A DNA stretch of 64,000 nucleotides from Nephromyces sp. MM_2019 (taxonomy: Eukaryota; Apicomplexa; Aconoidasida; Nephromycida): contig JADHZB010001233.1 in assembly GCA_015657535.1 (NCBI GenBank), forward strand, positions 1,502-65,501, given 5' to 3'. Below are positions 50,801-61,500 of this stretch, piece after piece; position 1 is the first letter of the stretch; each line of letters opens with the position of its first letter. A program made the translations under genes and the position numbers. Below the pieces are notes generated by a model. That model did not search any database. It saw nothing but the letters and a program-made list of their open reading frames with translations, and had not been told where the DNA came from.

Positions 50801-53800
50801 GAGCATGTCCCAAACTCCGTAGGAAACCAAAATTTATCGCACCTTTTCCAATCCATCTTCAAGTACTCCCCCCACCCAACTCTATATTCTAACGATAGAG
50901 ATACATCTTTGGAAGGCTTGCTGATGAAGGCTACTTGTGAGGCTCGATGCAGAGACTTTGTTTTTCTCAACAGTGTGCTCAAAATTTATGGTGGGATGTA
51001 TAATGGTGTTGCTAATATTACAGAACTTCCAGATGGTTGGAGAAATAGGCTGCAGAGCATCTTTCCAGCCCTGGCTTCTAGGCATGACGAATCGAGACTT
51101 TCAGTAGCATCTTTTTTATGCACTTTGCTAGCAGGTGGAGTAGTCTTTGTTGTTCTAAAAGGATTTGAATCGTTAGAATGTGACGATTTACGGTTACGAT
51201 CTGAAGCTTCGGACAAAAAATTGGATGAAGAGATGCAGAGTCGGAAAGGAAGGATTCTACTTTTGCTTCGCACCTACATTTCTATATGGGAAAACGAGAA
51301 GCTAGCTGTGTGTTTGCTTATAGTGCATACTGCTACAGGTAGGATTAGAGCCATGAAAGGGATGAACACTGAGAATTCTGCTGATTTTTCATTGGCTACT
51401 GGTGTCACATTAAACAATGTATCGTTTGAAGCTTCTAGCGCATCTTGTCACGGAATAAGAAGAAGAAGAAGAGGCTTATCTTATACCACTCAAGTGTTCC
51501 TTGACGAAATGCTTCGGAAAGAGTTCACTTTGCCTACCACACTCAAGCTGAGTAGTCGAAGGGAAGTGATTTCCGTTTGCCTAAGGAGAAACGTATTATT
51601 TTCATTGATGACTAGTGAATTGGGGGAATTCGAGAGAATTGTGAGGTTAGCTATACCGCCTTTCAGTACCAAATTTTTTAATGAAGCTGTGTGCTTCCTT
51701 TTGCTTAGCTATTAGAGCATAAAACGTATGTAAAACACTCCAGATAAACGCTATTGTCTTCAATTTCTTTTGTAGCACTATTTTTTTACTTTTTTGTTCT
51801 TGTTAGTATCAAAGCAGGTGGCTCTTCTCTGAGTGTATATGTACTATCTGTGTGTAAAAACTGCAGCATCACATTGCACTGTTAAAGCAAGCTTTACACA
51901 AGGAATTTTTGGCAGCTCTTTTATACTATTCAAATTCATAATCCAACCGAGTTATTACCTACTGTTTCATTTCTTCTTGATTATATTCACAGCATAATGG
52001 CCAGCTGGACTATCGGTCTTTCCCCTCCTGAGCTATATTGGCTTTTAAAAATGGCAACTGTGAGAATGCTGAAGGCCTACGGTAGTTTGGAAGATGGGAA
52101 AGACGCTCCTGATTTAAAAAAGGAAAACTTCTATTCTACAGTGTTCAGCAGTAGTCCATACCAAGGCAAAGCTGCTGAAAAATCGGTTAATCCCTCCTTC
52201 ATGAAGAATTTGTCGGAACTTTCAGGAAACGCATCCATTGCAGATGTGTGGCTTGTAGAATTTTTGCAGGCTCTGAGTCAATTTTCTCATCAGCGCTTGA
52301 ATGTTCGTGTTGGTACTGTTACCACCATCATTCCTTATAAACCATTCGTATTCATCTCTGATAAGCAACAGAGGATTCTAGGTAGTGGCGTGATACCGAT
52401 TTTTGAAGGAAATATTTCAGCTAGCGAGCTTCACGATACCCCTATGGACACACAACAGAGTGAAGATTCTTATTGTAGCCTTAACCGTGTAAGAATTCGA
52501 GAAAATCCTGAGCAAGAAGCAAGTAAAAAGGGGGAAGATGTATTAGGTTATTCCGTTGAAGAAAATCATACAAGCCATACTAGCTGCTGTAATGAAAGTT
52601 TGCGTCGTCAAGATTCTGATTCAGGCTTAACAAGGGTCGCTCCTTCTTCTTGCACCGTTAAGCACAATAACTTGTTTATTGTGCAAGGCTTCCGCTCTGT
52701 ATGTGGAGAACAAGCCTTAATCCGTAGGCTTTACAATGAGGTGGTTTTGCCACTCCGACGAACTGATTATCGGTTGCAGCATGCTGTTGGTAAGGTAGTC
52801 CAAGGAGCGTATGATTCTAAGTCTCTAGTAAATTTTCAGCTCGAAAAACCCTCCCTGTCAAAGCCTGTAACAGGTGAAGCTGAGAAGCTGGATCAAGGTA
52901 TGGAATCGGGCAGTAACTCAGGCCTCAATGCTTCGTTTGAAACTTCGCAGCAGGACGTCTTGGAGACACACTCACCCCCGTGCATCTTCATTGTTGGCAA
53001 AACCGGATCAGGTGCACTTGCTTTTCTACTAATTTGACTCAAAATACTCTTTTTAACTGCGTTTCTCCTAATATTCCTTTAGTTTTCATGTTGCTTGAAG
53101 AAATCACCTGGCATCTCAGAGCGTGTACTAGCCCTCATAGTTTTCAGTCCATATTGGTACGTGATGTAGCCTCATGCTTAGACCGAGCTGCAATTCCCCC
53201 AGCCTTCACGTTAAATTCTGCAAAGCAAATAGATTGTGTGCTACGCATGAGGCTATCTCTAGTGCCCAAATTTCAAATAGGGTACTTTTTTGGGAGCTTA
53301 ACTTGACTGGTGTGTGCTTCTTTCCATTTTCTGAGTGCAAATGCCTATGTTGGTCATCAAGTCGTCTCAATTAGAGCGATTAAGGGCGTCTTCAAGTGTG
53401 GATTTTGGATGAGCTTGCTCTTCTTCATGCTTTATCTACCCTTTGAGTTCTCCTCAAACTTTGATGCAGACTTATTCATTGGTTGCTATACTGCTTGCAG
53501 TGTAGAGAAAAATTGCCTTGAGAAATTTACATTGAAGTTATTGTATTTATAACGCTTTTGCTGTGTAAATAAGGTAAAGAATCTGCAGGCAAACGACTTC
53601 ATAGGCTGAGCTTCAGTTGGCATATATTAGTTACCTTTTTGTAGAATATAGCATTTTCCTGTGCTGAAGAGAAAATGCTTTTCTCTTTATGATGCCCTTT
53701 TTTCTTCATCTGATCTCCTGAGATTAATCAAGAATATATATAAGAAATTATACCTTCCCAGGGGATGCTTTTTTAGCTTATAACTCAGAATGTATCCTTC

Positions 53801-56093
53801 ACGTGTTAAGATCTATTAGAAATTCCAAAAGATCTCCCACGAAGCTAGCATCGCCATCTAATCCAACTCTATTGCTTAGCAAAATGTGGTTTTTCTCGTG
53901 CTTTCCTCCTTTTTTTGTGCGAAAAACCTTGGCAACTTATAAAAGAGAATGCCAATAATAGATGTACATACACAAATATATGCACATACTTTCCTACCCA
54001 TTCAAAACCTTGCTTCTCTCTTCTTCATGATTTCTGTCATTTGCATTTCTTGCAGGAAAATCACTATTGGCTCGGGCAATTGCTTGGGAATGTCGGGCGT
54101 TGCTCATTGTTTCATCATTTACTGATATAATGAAATCAGGCTTTGGTGAATCAGTACAGGTAGTCTGCGCTTTAGAAAGAGATTGCCCGTTTGAGGCACA
54201 ACAATTCAGTGAAAAAACTTTTTGTGTGTAACGAGGCAGCTTTTTTCATCTCTAGTGCATTTAAGAAGAAATCAAACTAGCTGTTTTTTGTAGTTTTCTT
54301 TCGTACAAGACTGTTGCTCTGGTGCTAAAACGATCAATTCTAGTTCTTTGTATGGATTAAACTAGTGTGTGAAGTATATTCTAGAAGGGTTGCTGTGAAG
54401 ATTAGCGAAAACTACTCAACTTTTTGGGTGGATTTCTATGTATTTCATGGATTCAACTGTGAAATAGACGTTGGTGTGCCGTGAAAAACAAAAACTCAAA
54501 ACTTTTTGGGTGGTTTCTGAGTTCTCACTACCAAAGAAAGATGTAAGACAACTGTAGGAAGCTCAGTGCCAAGAGAGAGAAAGAATCAAGGCATCATGTC
54601 TACGATCCTAATTGAGATTTTTCGTATCTTCCATGAATGTCTCTATTATCGTTTTTTTTCATTTAAAATCCACTCTGATGAACTGATTATCCCATTGCTT
54701 TATACAGTCATTACAAAAACCGATTAGCTTATCCATGAGAATCCTCACTCATTGCAGAGCCAGTCGAGCTCTTACCTCCTCTTTTTTTTTGGCTTCCCTT
54801 TTTCAGGTCATTGTGGATCTCTTCAAAGCTGCTAGAGAAAGCTCGCCTTGCGTGCTGTTATTGGAAGGGTTTGATGAGTTGAAAAGCTTAGCTGAGCGTG
54901 AGGTGCCAGAAACTTCTGTAGGGGGGGATGATCCTGCTTGTGAATCTGGGGCAGCTGGAATAATTACATACGCTCAGATTTTGGGAGTTCTTCTGCAGCA
55001 GATCGACTCTCTGCAGAAAAACGTTCAGTGGGGCTTGTTGGAAGAAGCTGAAAGAGATTCTAGCGTTAACGTTATCTTCACTACGCGTGATAAGAGCTTA
55101 GTTGATGACAGATTTTTCGAGGTGAGTAGGATATGCTGCTCTTTTTCAATTTGATAACCACTTTTCCCGTCGGGGGGTAGTGTGCCACAGGAGAGGCTCA
55201 CAAAGTAGTTTCAGCAACCCTGAGACTCCTCCGTCGCTAGAATAAGATGAAATGTGCAGAAGCATTGCTTTGTCTTGTAGCCTTTATAATCGCATTCCAA
55301 TTTTTGGGATGAGAGATCTATCGACCTCTTGTCTTCAAGAAAATTGACTGTACATACACTCACTCCTTCATTTTCCAGCCTGTTGAAATGATTATTTTGA
55401 AGATATATATATATACATATTGCAGTATTGCTAAAAAGATGCATTCCTAGTCGCCTGTTTGCTATTTGCTCATCTTTTCAACTGAACTTACAGGAGTACC
55501 GTTGCAAAAGGATCTACTATACCAAATCCCCTACCTCTTGGACCATCCAAGACAAGCAGCTGCTGCTTAACCTCTACCTAAATGGCCGAAGTGCATGTAT
55601 GCCTCTTAGCCAGGAAGACGTAGTAGATATTGAAAATCGATGGAGGGAAGGTAAGAGAGCTTTACGCCATGGTCAAATACGTGGAATAGAGGCGAACCAG
55701 AACTTTGATGCGAACTCTAATTTATCAAAGCATTCAGTATCGGCTATTCTGCCCTTAGACAGTCGTCAACGGATTGAGAAAGATGTCGGTTTGTCGAGTA
55801 TCGAAAGTTTGACACCCTCTCGATTAGTCGCACTTTGTAGAGAATCGAGTGTTGAGGCTGTGAAAAGGCAAATCCACCATTTTTCGAAAGTGCACCAAAG
55901 CAACTTAGGGTGCACTGAGGATAGCAATAGTGTTTCGGTGGAGGTGGGTGATGTGCAGTTGCCGGAAACCTTGGTGAAGACTCAAGACCAGGCTTTGCCG
56001 GTCTTGGGACGATCAGCATCATCCGATAGCAGGCTTTTGATAGAAAAGGAAGATTTATTATGTGCTGTGAGCCGCATGTCTCAGATGGCCTGA
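47856..56093 (+). CDS. Divergent double-AAA ATPase, Pex6/Pex1-like peroxin
   Basis: Pex1 and Pex6 form the hetero-hexamer that pulls the import receptor Pex5 out of the peroxisome membrane. Seven exons join in phase: 47856-48591, 49062-49172, 50139-51645, 51993-53011, 54056-54159, 54807-55121 and 55494-56093, giving 1,463 residues. Residues 1 to about 270 are the N-terminal part. The first AAA module (D1) has a Walker A at 280-286 reading GSSGTGR (Lys replaced by Arg) and a Walker B-like VVFVVLKGFESL at 617-628, separated by a roughly 330-residue, partly Ser-rich insert. The second (D2) has an intact Walker A, GKTGSGKS (1120-1127), but Walker B reads VLLLEGFDEL (1175-1184), with Gly at the catalytic Glu position, and sensor 1 reads FTTRDK. 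The C-terminal helices (SLTPSRLVALCRESSVEAVK, then EKEDLLCAVSRM) resemble Pex6. Type II AAA is clear; the Pex6 versus Pex1 choice is tentative. Confidence 0.68.
49919..50076. repeat. 51-nt direct duplication flanking a TCC/GT microsatellite
   Basis: Copies at 49919-49969 and 50026-50076 differ at about 4 positions. Between them lie a CTCCTT-rich tract and a short GTGTGT run (about 49965-50010). The second copy ends about 60 bases before the acceptor of the 50139 exon of the AAA gene, so the whole array is intronic. Confidence 0.85.
55402..55420. repeat. TA-rich microsatellite
   Basis: Short AT/TA run in the AAA-gene intron 55122-55493, upstream of the last exon. Confidence 0.8.
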
Positions 56094-56102
56094 TAAAATT
56101 CA

Positions 56103-56407
56103 GCCAACATCTTCGAGGGGGTATCTTCGAGGGATTATCTTCAAGACTTCATCTTCAAGGCATCATATCGCCCAAACTTCATCCTCGAAACTTCCTCTTC
56201 AAAACTTCATCTTCAAGGCATCATATCGCCCAAACTTCATNNNNNNNNNNNNNNNNNNNNNNNNNNNNNNNNNNNNNNNNNNNNNNNNNNNNNNNNNNNN
56301 NNNNNNNNNNNCATCTTCAAGGCATCATATCGCCCAAGCTTCATCCTCGAAACTTCCTCTTCAAAACTTCATCTTCAAGGCATCATATCGCCCAAACTTC
56401 ATCTTCT
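56103..56407. repeat. 58-bp minisatellite with assembly gap
   Basis: The tandem array has a 58-base unit made of CATCTTCAAGGCATCATATC, GCCCAAACTTCATCCTCGAA and ACTTCCTCTTCAAAACTT. It starts about 10 bases after the AAA-gene stop with degenerate half-units (CTTCGAGGG...) and continues on both sides of the unknown bases. The visible copies are almost identical (one A/G difference), so the true copy number is probably collapsed in the assembly. It most likely lies in the 3' UTR. Confidence 0.92.
56241..56311. other. Assembly gap (71 N)
   Basis: Seventy-one unknown bases inside the 58-bp minisatellite. Any reading frame drawn across it is meaningless. Confidence 1.
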
Positions 56408-58515
56408 CTCGTGATCAAAGAAAAGCACTGATGTATTGCACCTCCACGAGGTGCTCTCTTGAGTGATTATAGCCAAAGGATTGATAATTCCGTTCATCAA
56501 ACGATGTTTAAAATGACAATCAACCAGTTCCTATCACTTGTATAGCTTTAGGTTGTTAACTAAATAGCAAAGTGATACATCGCAATGTAGCTAAACGCTA
56601 GGGCAGCAGGTGGTTGGATTTTATTGTGGCTCAAACTCCCCCTAAAGCTTTTGTTTGGAAGAAACGAGTGGCTATGCTGCTACTATTGTGTCGCTTCTAA
56701 GTCGGAGCTAGGCAGATGCGCCTTGGTGACTTTCGAAGCTTTTACGCTACTATATATCCTGCTTCTAGCACCACGTCAGCTGGTTGCTTTCATGGCACGT
56801 TTCTTTGAATGTTTCTTGTCGCTAAGTTTTTGCCAAGTTATTCGTTTTGAAGGCTATTTGAGGGTATATTGCATCAAAGTGCTAGTCAGGCATATATTTG
56901 TTTTTTCCCTTGTTACATGGCATACTCGCATGTAAATGAAAGCAATGTCAAATCAGCACACACCTGAAATGATAGGAATATTAGAAAAATTTGCTGCACA
57001 ACGGCATCCTTCCTAGTTTCCCGGAATAGCGAGAAAAGGACGTGGCATCAGCACACAATCTAATCTACCACAGGGAAAGGCACAAGGGGGTTGGTTATAT
57101 ACATACACAAACTAGAGGGAAATATATATGTTTAACAAGATATACTGCTGACGAAGCAAAGATGATTTCAAGTAAACTTTCTAGCCTGTTGAGGCCCCCC
57201 AAACCAGCACAGCATGTGAAACACTTTGCGGGGGGGGGGGGCTTAAAGAAGCCAATTTCTCCATCCTGTAGCCAGTCCCTACACGAGCCCGAAAGCAGAT
57301 TTTTTAACGTGAAAAAATCTTTGCAATAACCTATACCAGCAGCTTATATCTTCATAAGTTAAATCAGTGGGGAAAAAGCACAGAGATGGATAAAAAAAGG
57401 CTTTTTCAGCAACACCAAACAGCAAAAAGATGCAGAAATCAGACGAGAAATTCGATTCTCGAGAAATTTTCACAGCTGGAAATGTTCTCTACGAATGATT
57501 GAAGCGAAAGTTATCGTAATTTATAAAGACATTCTAGGCTCTCAGAAAATTCAAAAAAAGCATCTGCTTGTGCAAGTTAACGTAAGCAATTGAGGCAGCA
57601 TAGCAGCAAACCTCCCAAAATATACAGAAAAGCAGTCGCCCCACATAATAAGATGCGTTTTCAGCGCCTATTAGTTATGTGCAAAAATGAAAATGCTTTT
57701 TTCGGGGTATTTTTCATGTCTTCTTGGTAAGCGATAGCTTGATAGTGTATAAGCTGCGAATACAAGAAAAAAAAGTAGCAAATGCTGACACACACACAAA
57801 AGTGCTGACACACACACACACACACACTCTCTAGAAGAAATTTAGCCTGCACTCGCGTGCCCTGCTGGGAAACAAAACCTGCACAACTAGTAAGGAACTA
57901 ACATTACATTTCGGTATATTATTCGAAAGAGACTAGGAATTTTTGAGCGTCTTCATAATAGTACGGGGCTATAGGCAAAATCCTGAGAGTATACAAGAAA
58001 AGGCACCAGCCCCTCATAAAAAAAAGGGCTAGAAGATAGAAGGTGGCAAACGATATATATGCATACACACACCATGCCCACTACTGGTGGTGAGCGTATG
58101 ACGAATGATATAAGGCAGTTTGAAAGGTACTTTGAAGACTAGCCTCAGATCGTAGCAGATCAACCTAATTAGGAGCGACTAGGTACTGTACGCAAAGCTC
58201 ACAAGTCAAACACACGCCCTACACAATTTTTCAGCCACAAAAAGTCTACAGTGGAGAAGTAGTTGGTGGAAAGGTTGAAAGTTGTGTATGTGTGTGTGTA
58301 TGCGTAATGAGTAGTCAAAGGGTGCTAGAGACCTTAGCTCTTGACCTCGCTGGTGAGTGGGCTAGTAGCTGAACTGCTCTTTTTGAGGGCTTGGGGTACT
58401 TTTATTATAATTTCACATGCGAATCAACGGGGGAGAGTCCACACGGACAAATCACCCGCTAAAAATGTAAACAATACACGAGAAGTTCACTGCTGGTGAC
58501 AGGATAGAAACAGAT
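56408..58515. other. Region between the AAA gene and SNF7, no gene seen
   Basis: About 2.1 kb between two convergent genes. The first 500 bases are balanced; from about 56.9 kb the + strand is A-rich, as over minus-strand transcripts. It contains a run of about 12 G near 57230-57241 and a CA microsatellite at 57787-57828. Only short ORFs, none with family resemblance. Confidence 0.5.
57787..57828. repeat. CA dinucleotide microsatellite
   Basis: Two CA runs (about 5 and 11 units) separated by AAAGTGCTGA. Confidence 0.9.
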
Positions 58516-61500
58516 TTACATCAGGTCTCCGAGGAGCGCCTTTAGCTGCTCATCTTCAGTCAACTGAGAGAAAAAAGGAAATTCGTGTGTGTGGGGGGCA
58601 GCGGTAGAGAAGTGAGGGCTGAGGTGTAACTGAATGAAAAAGAGAAATTGAAAAAAATTGATTAGCAAAGGAGTCAGGAGGTAGGGATGAGCGTAGATGA
58701 AGACATAAACAAGTGAAGAGTGTAGGCAAAGAGGCAGAAAAAACTTGGAGAGGAGCTGTCAAAGAGCAAGAATGAGGTGATCTTCATTCAAAGTGAAGAA
58801 CTCTTCAGACTGATGAAGATATAAACAAGTGAAGAATACATTCCACACATTCAACAGATTTATATATAACGATTCCCAGTACCCAAGTGCTGTAAAAGAT
58901 TATCAACTTGAGTAAATTTCAGAGCACAGAAAGAGCAGCTTTCCCAAAAATTGAAGTTGATAGTATTCACTTCTCTAGGGCATAACCCCTACCTGTTTAC
59001 TAGAATTGGTGGAAGTAGCAGAAGTCATACGAGAGGAATTTTTCGAAGAAACAGATTCTGAACAGAAGAAGATAGTGGTAGTTGGTGGTAAAACTTCGCA
59101 AAAAGCTGCTGGCAACAGGCAAACTCTTCTCATTGAGCGAGAAACTCGAAACGAAAAGCATTTTTTGGAGCTCAAAAATTCAAGCTAAGAGAGAGAGAAG
59201 TGGCTGAGCAACTTCCTAGCAAATGGTAGTGAGATTAGAGGCAGAAAGACAAAAAAAAAAAAGAGAGCACGAAATGAAGCGGTTCACACACACTAGGAAA
59301 ACCAAAGTGTGATTAATGGCAGGTAGAAAAAAGGCGAGAAAACTTCAAAAGCAAAATCATTTAAGAAACAAAAAAATGTTATTATAAAATATATAAAAAC
59401 TGGTAGGTTAAACAGACAACTTGAGATAAGCTCTGAAGATGTACAGCTAGCGATGGAGAAACAAGGGTTTAGCAGCAAGTATGTCGCTATATTTAGAAGC
59501 AAAAAAAAAGACTCGCAAAAGCAATTAAAGGCGAGAAAAAGCAGCGAAAAAATTGAAATTAACAAACTATAAGGCAAAAACATACTTATAGGAGCCTTTG
59601 CTGCCCCTGTAACACTTTCCAAGTCCTCCTCCTCCTGTGCCAGTAGATCATCCAGGGCACTATTCAGTTCATCCTAAAAAAACAAGAAAACTAGGCTCTG
59701 TTAAGACTCTAGAAATAAACGCCAAAAAGCAGCAAAAAGATCAATGCGAAGTAAGCAAGCTCTAACGAACTGAAGAAGATAAAATGCTCGCATGGCAGCT
59801 TGGAATCTGAAATTTTAAGCATAAAAATATGGCAAAAGTGAAGGAAAAGACAAGAAAATTTGCAGAGGGAGAGTTACCTTCTGTTCGAAGAAAAAAAGGA
59901 AACCTTCGTCGTATCATAAGAAATAAGCGCCAAAAGCAGCTATTTTAAGGAGTTATCAAGTCAAAAAACAAAGAAAAAATCCTCGCTTTAATCAAGCTTT
60001 GCTTCTTGCTATACTAAAAGAGACAACAGCACACAGCTTTAGTTATCTATTGAAAAATTGCACCTAAAAAAACCCACCTCATCAATAGCAGGCCTCCCTT
60101 GTCCAATTGCAGTTGAAATCTCATTTTGAAGATCTGTTTGCTCCTGGAGATCGCTCATCAAATCATCAACCTTGCCAACATCACTGCAGCAGAAAAAGGT
60201 GGATATATATGAAGCAGAAGAAGCGCTCAATAAGTGACTTCACACTGCACAAATTTCAGGATTTTCAATGAGAGAATCGGGTGAGAGAAAGCGGCTATGC
60301 AAAAGGTCAACGGTAGAGAGGATACAACAGATGAAGCCACAGAGAAAATCAAGTAGAAATGAGGCTGATCAAAAGACTGAGAAGAGATTGAAGTAAAACA
60401 TAAAAGTGTGAATAAAAGTAATTTGTGAGGACAAATTAAACAAAAAAAAAAGTGTGTGTGTTAAAATGAGAGGTACAAATAAAGTCTCTAATTCATAGCA
60501 TGTAACAGATACTTTTTGCTTGTTTTGATTTGGGTTTTTGAGTGTTTTGTTTTGGGTGTTGTTCCTCTTCTCTATACTTTTTTCCTCTTTTCTCCACATT
60601 TTCTCTACATTTTTCTCCACACTTTTTTCCGAACAAATGGTCAATATCTATATAGTATTATGCATATTCAACATATAAAAACGTCGATTTTACGAATAAA
60701 AAAAAAACGGAGAACTAGTGGTATATAGAAGTATAAATGAGGAATCAGAAACAACACGTCTACCAAATGAAACAAAGGAAACACAAAAAATGAAGCAATC
60801 AAAAGTAAGAAGTTTCTTCCATAAGAATTTACACCTAAACAACTATAATTCAAACGAATTAGGCAAATATATACTACCCCAAGTCTACATTTTTAAGCAG
60901 CACACACAAACAAAACCTGCTTAATATGCTTCTTAAAACCAAAACCACAAAATTCCTACACTCAAACATCAGAAAAATTCAAACTAAGCGCTTAAACTTC
61001 TCATTTTATCCACTTCCTAAACGGCTACAATAATTTGGTCGGCAGATTCGCCATCAGCCTATCATTTCTCCAGCCTTTTCTGCTTATTCTGCAGTGCTGG
61101 GAATGCTTAAATCTGAGCAAAAACCTACAATCTCAAAGACTTTACTTTGATGCAGAAACTACGCCTAGTTAATAGAATATACTTTATATATGTTCACTAC
61201 TTCTTTATTCCAATATCTCCGTTAAAAAACTATTGAAAGAGAATCTCACGCAAACCATCTTCATCATATATGAAAGCAAAATATCAAAGTGTGCAAGAAA
61301 AAAACCGCTTTTTCACAAAAAAAAAGCTTAACAGCGTAGCTTCGATGCCTGGAAGCAAAAGCATATAAAAAAAACAGCACGAAAGAACAACAAAAAGTGC
61401 GTATGCAATGCTTTAGGTGACAAACAATATCAGAGACGCTATATTTCTTGATCAAAAAAGCGAAAAAAATGATATTCACACACAAAAAACCCAACAAAAA

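Noticed and set aside
56060..56431. 123-codon frame running through the N gap
   Set aside because: It crosses 71 unknown bases and consists of the 58-bp repeat after the AAA-gene stop.
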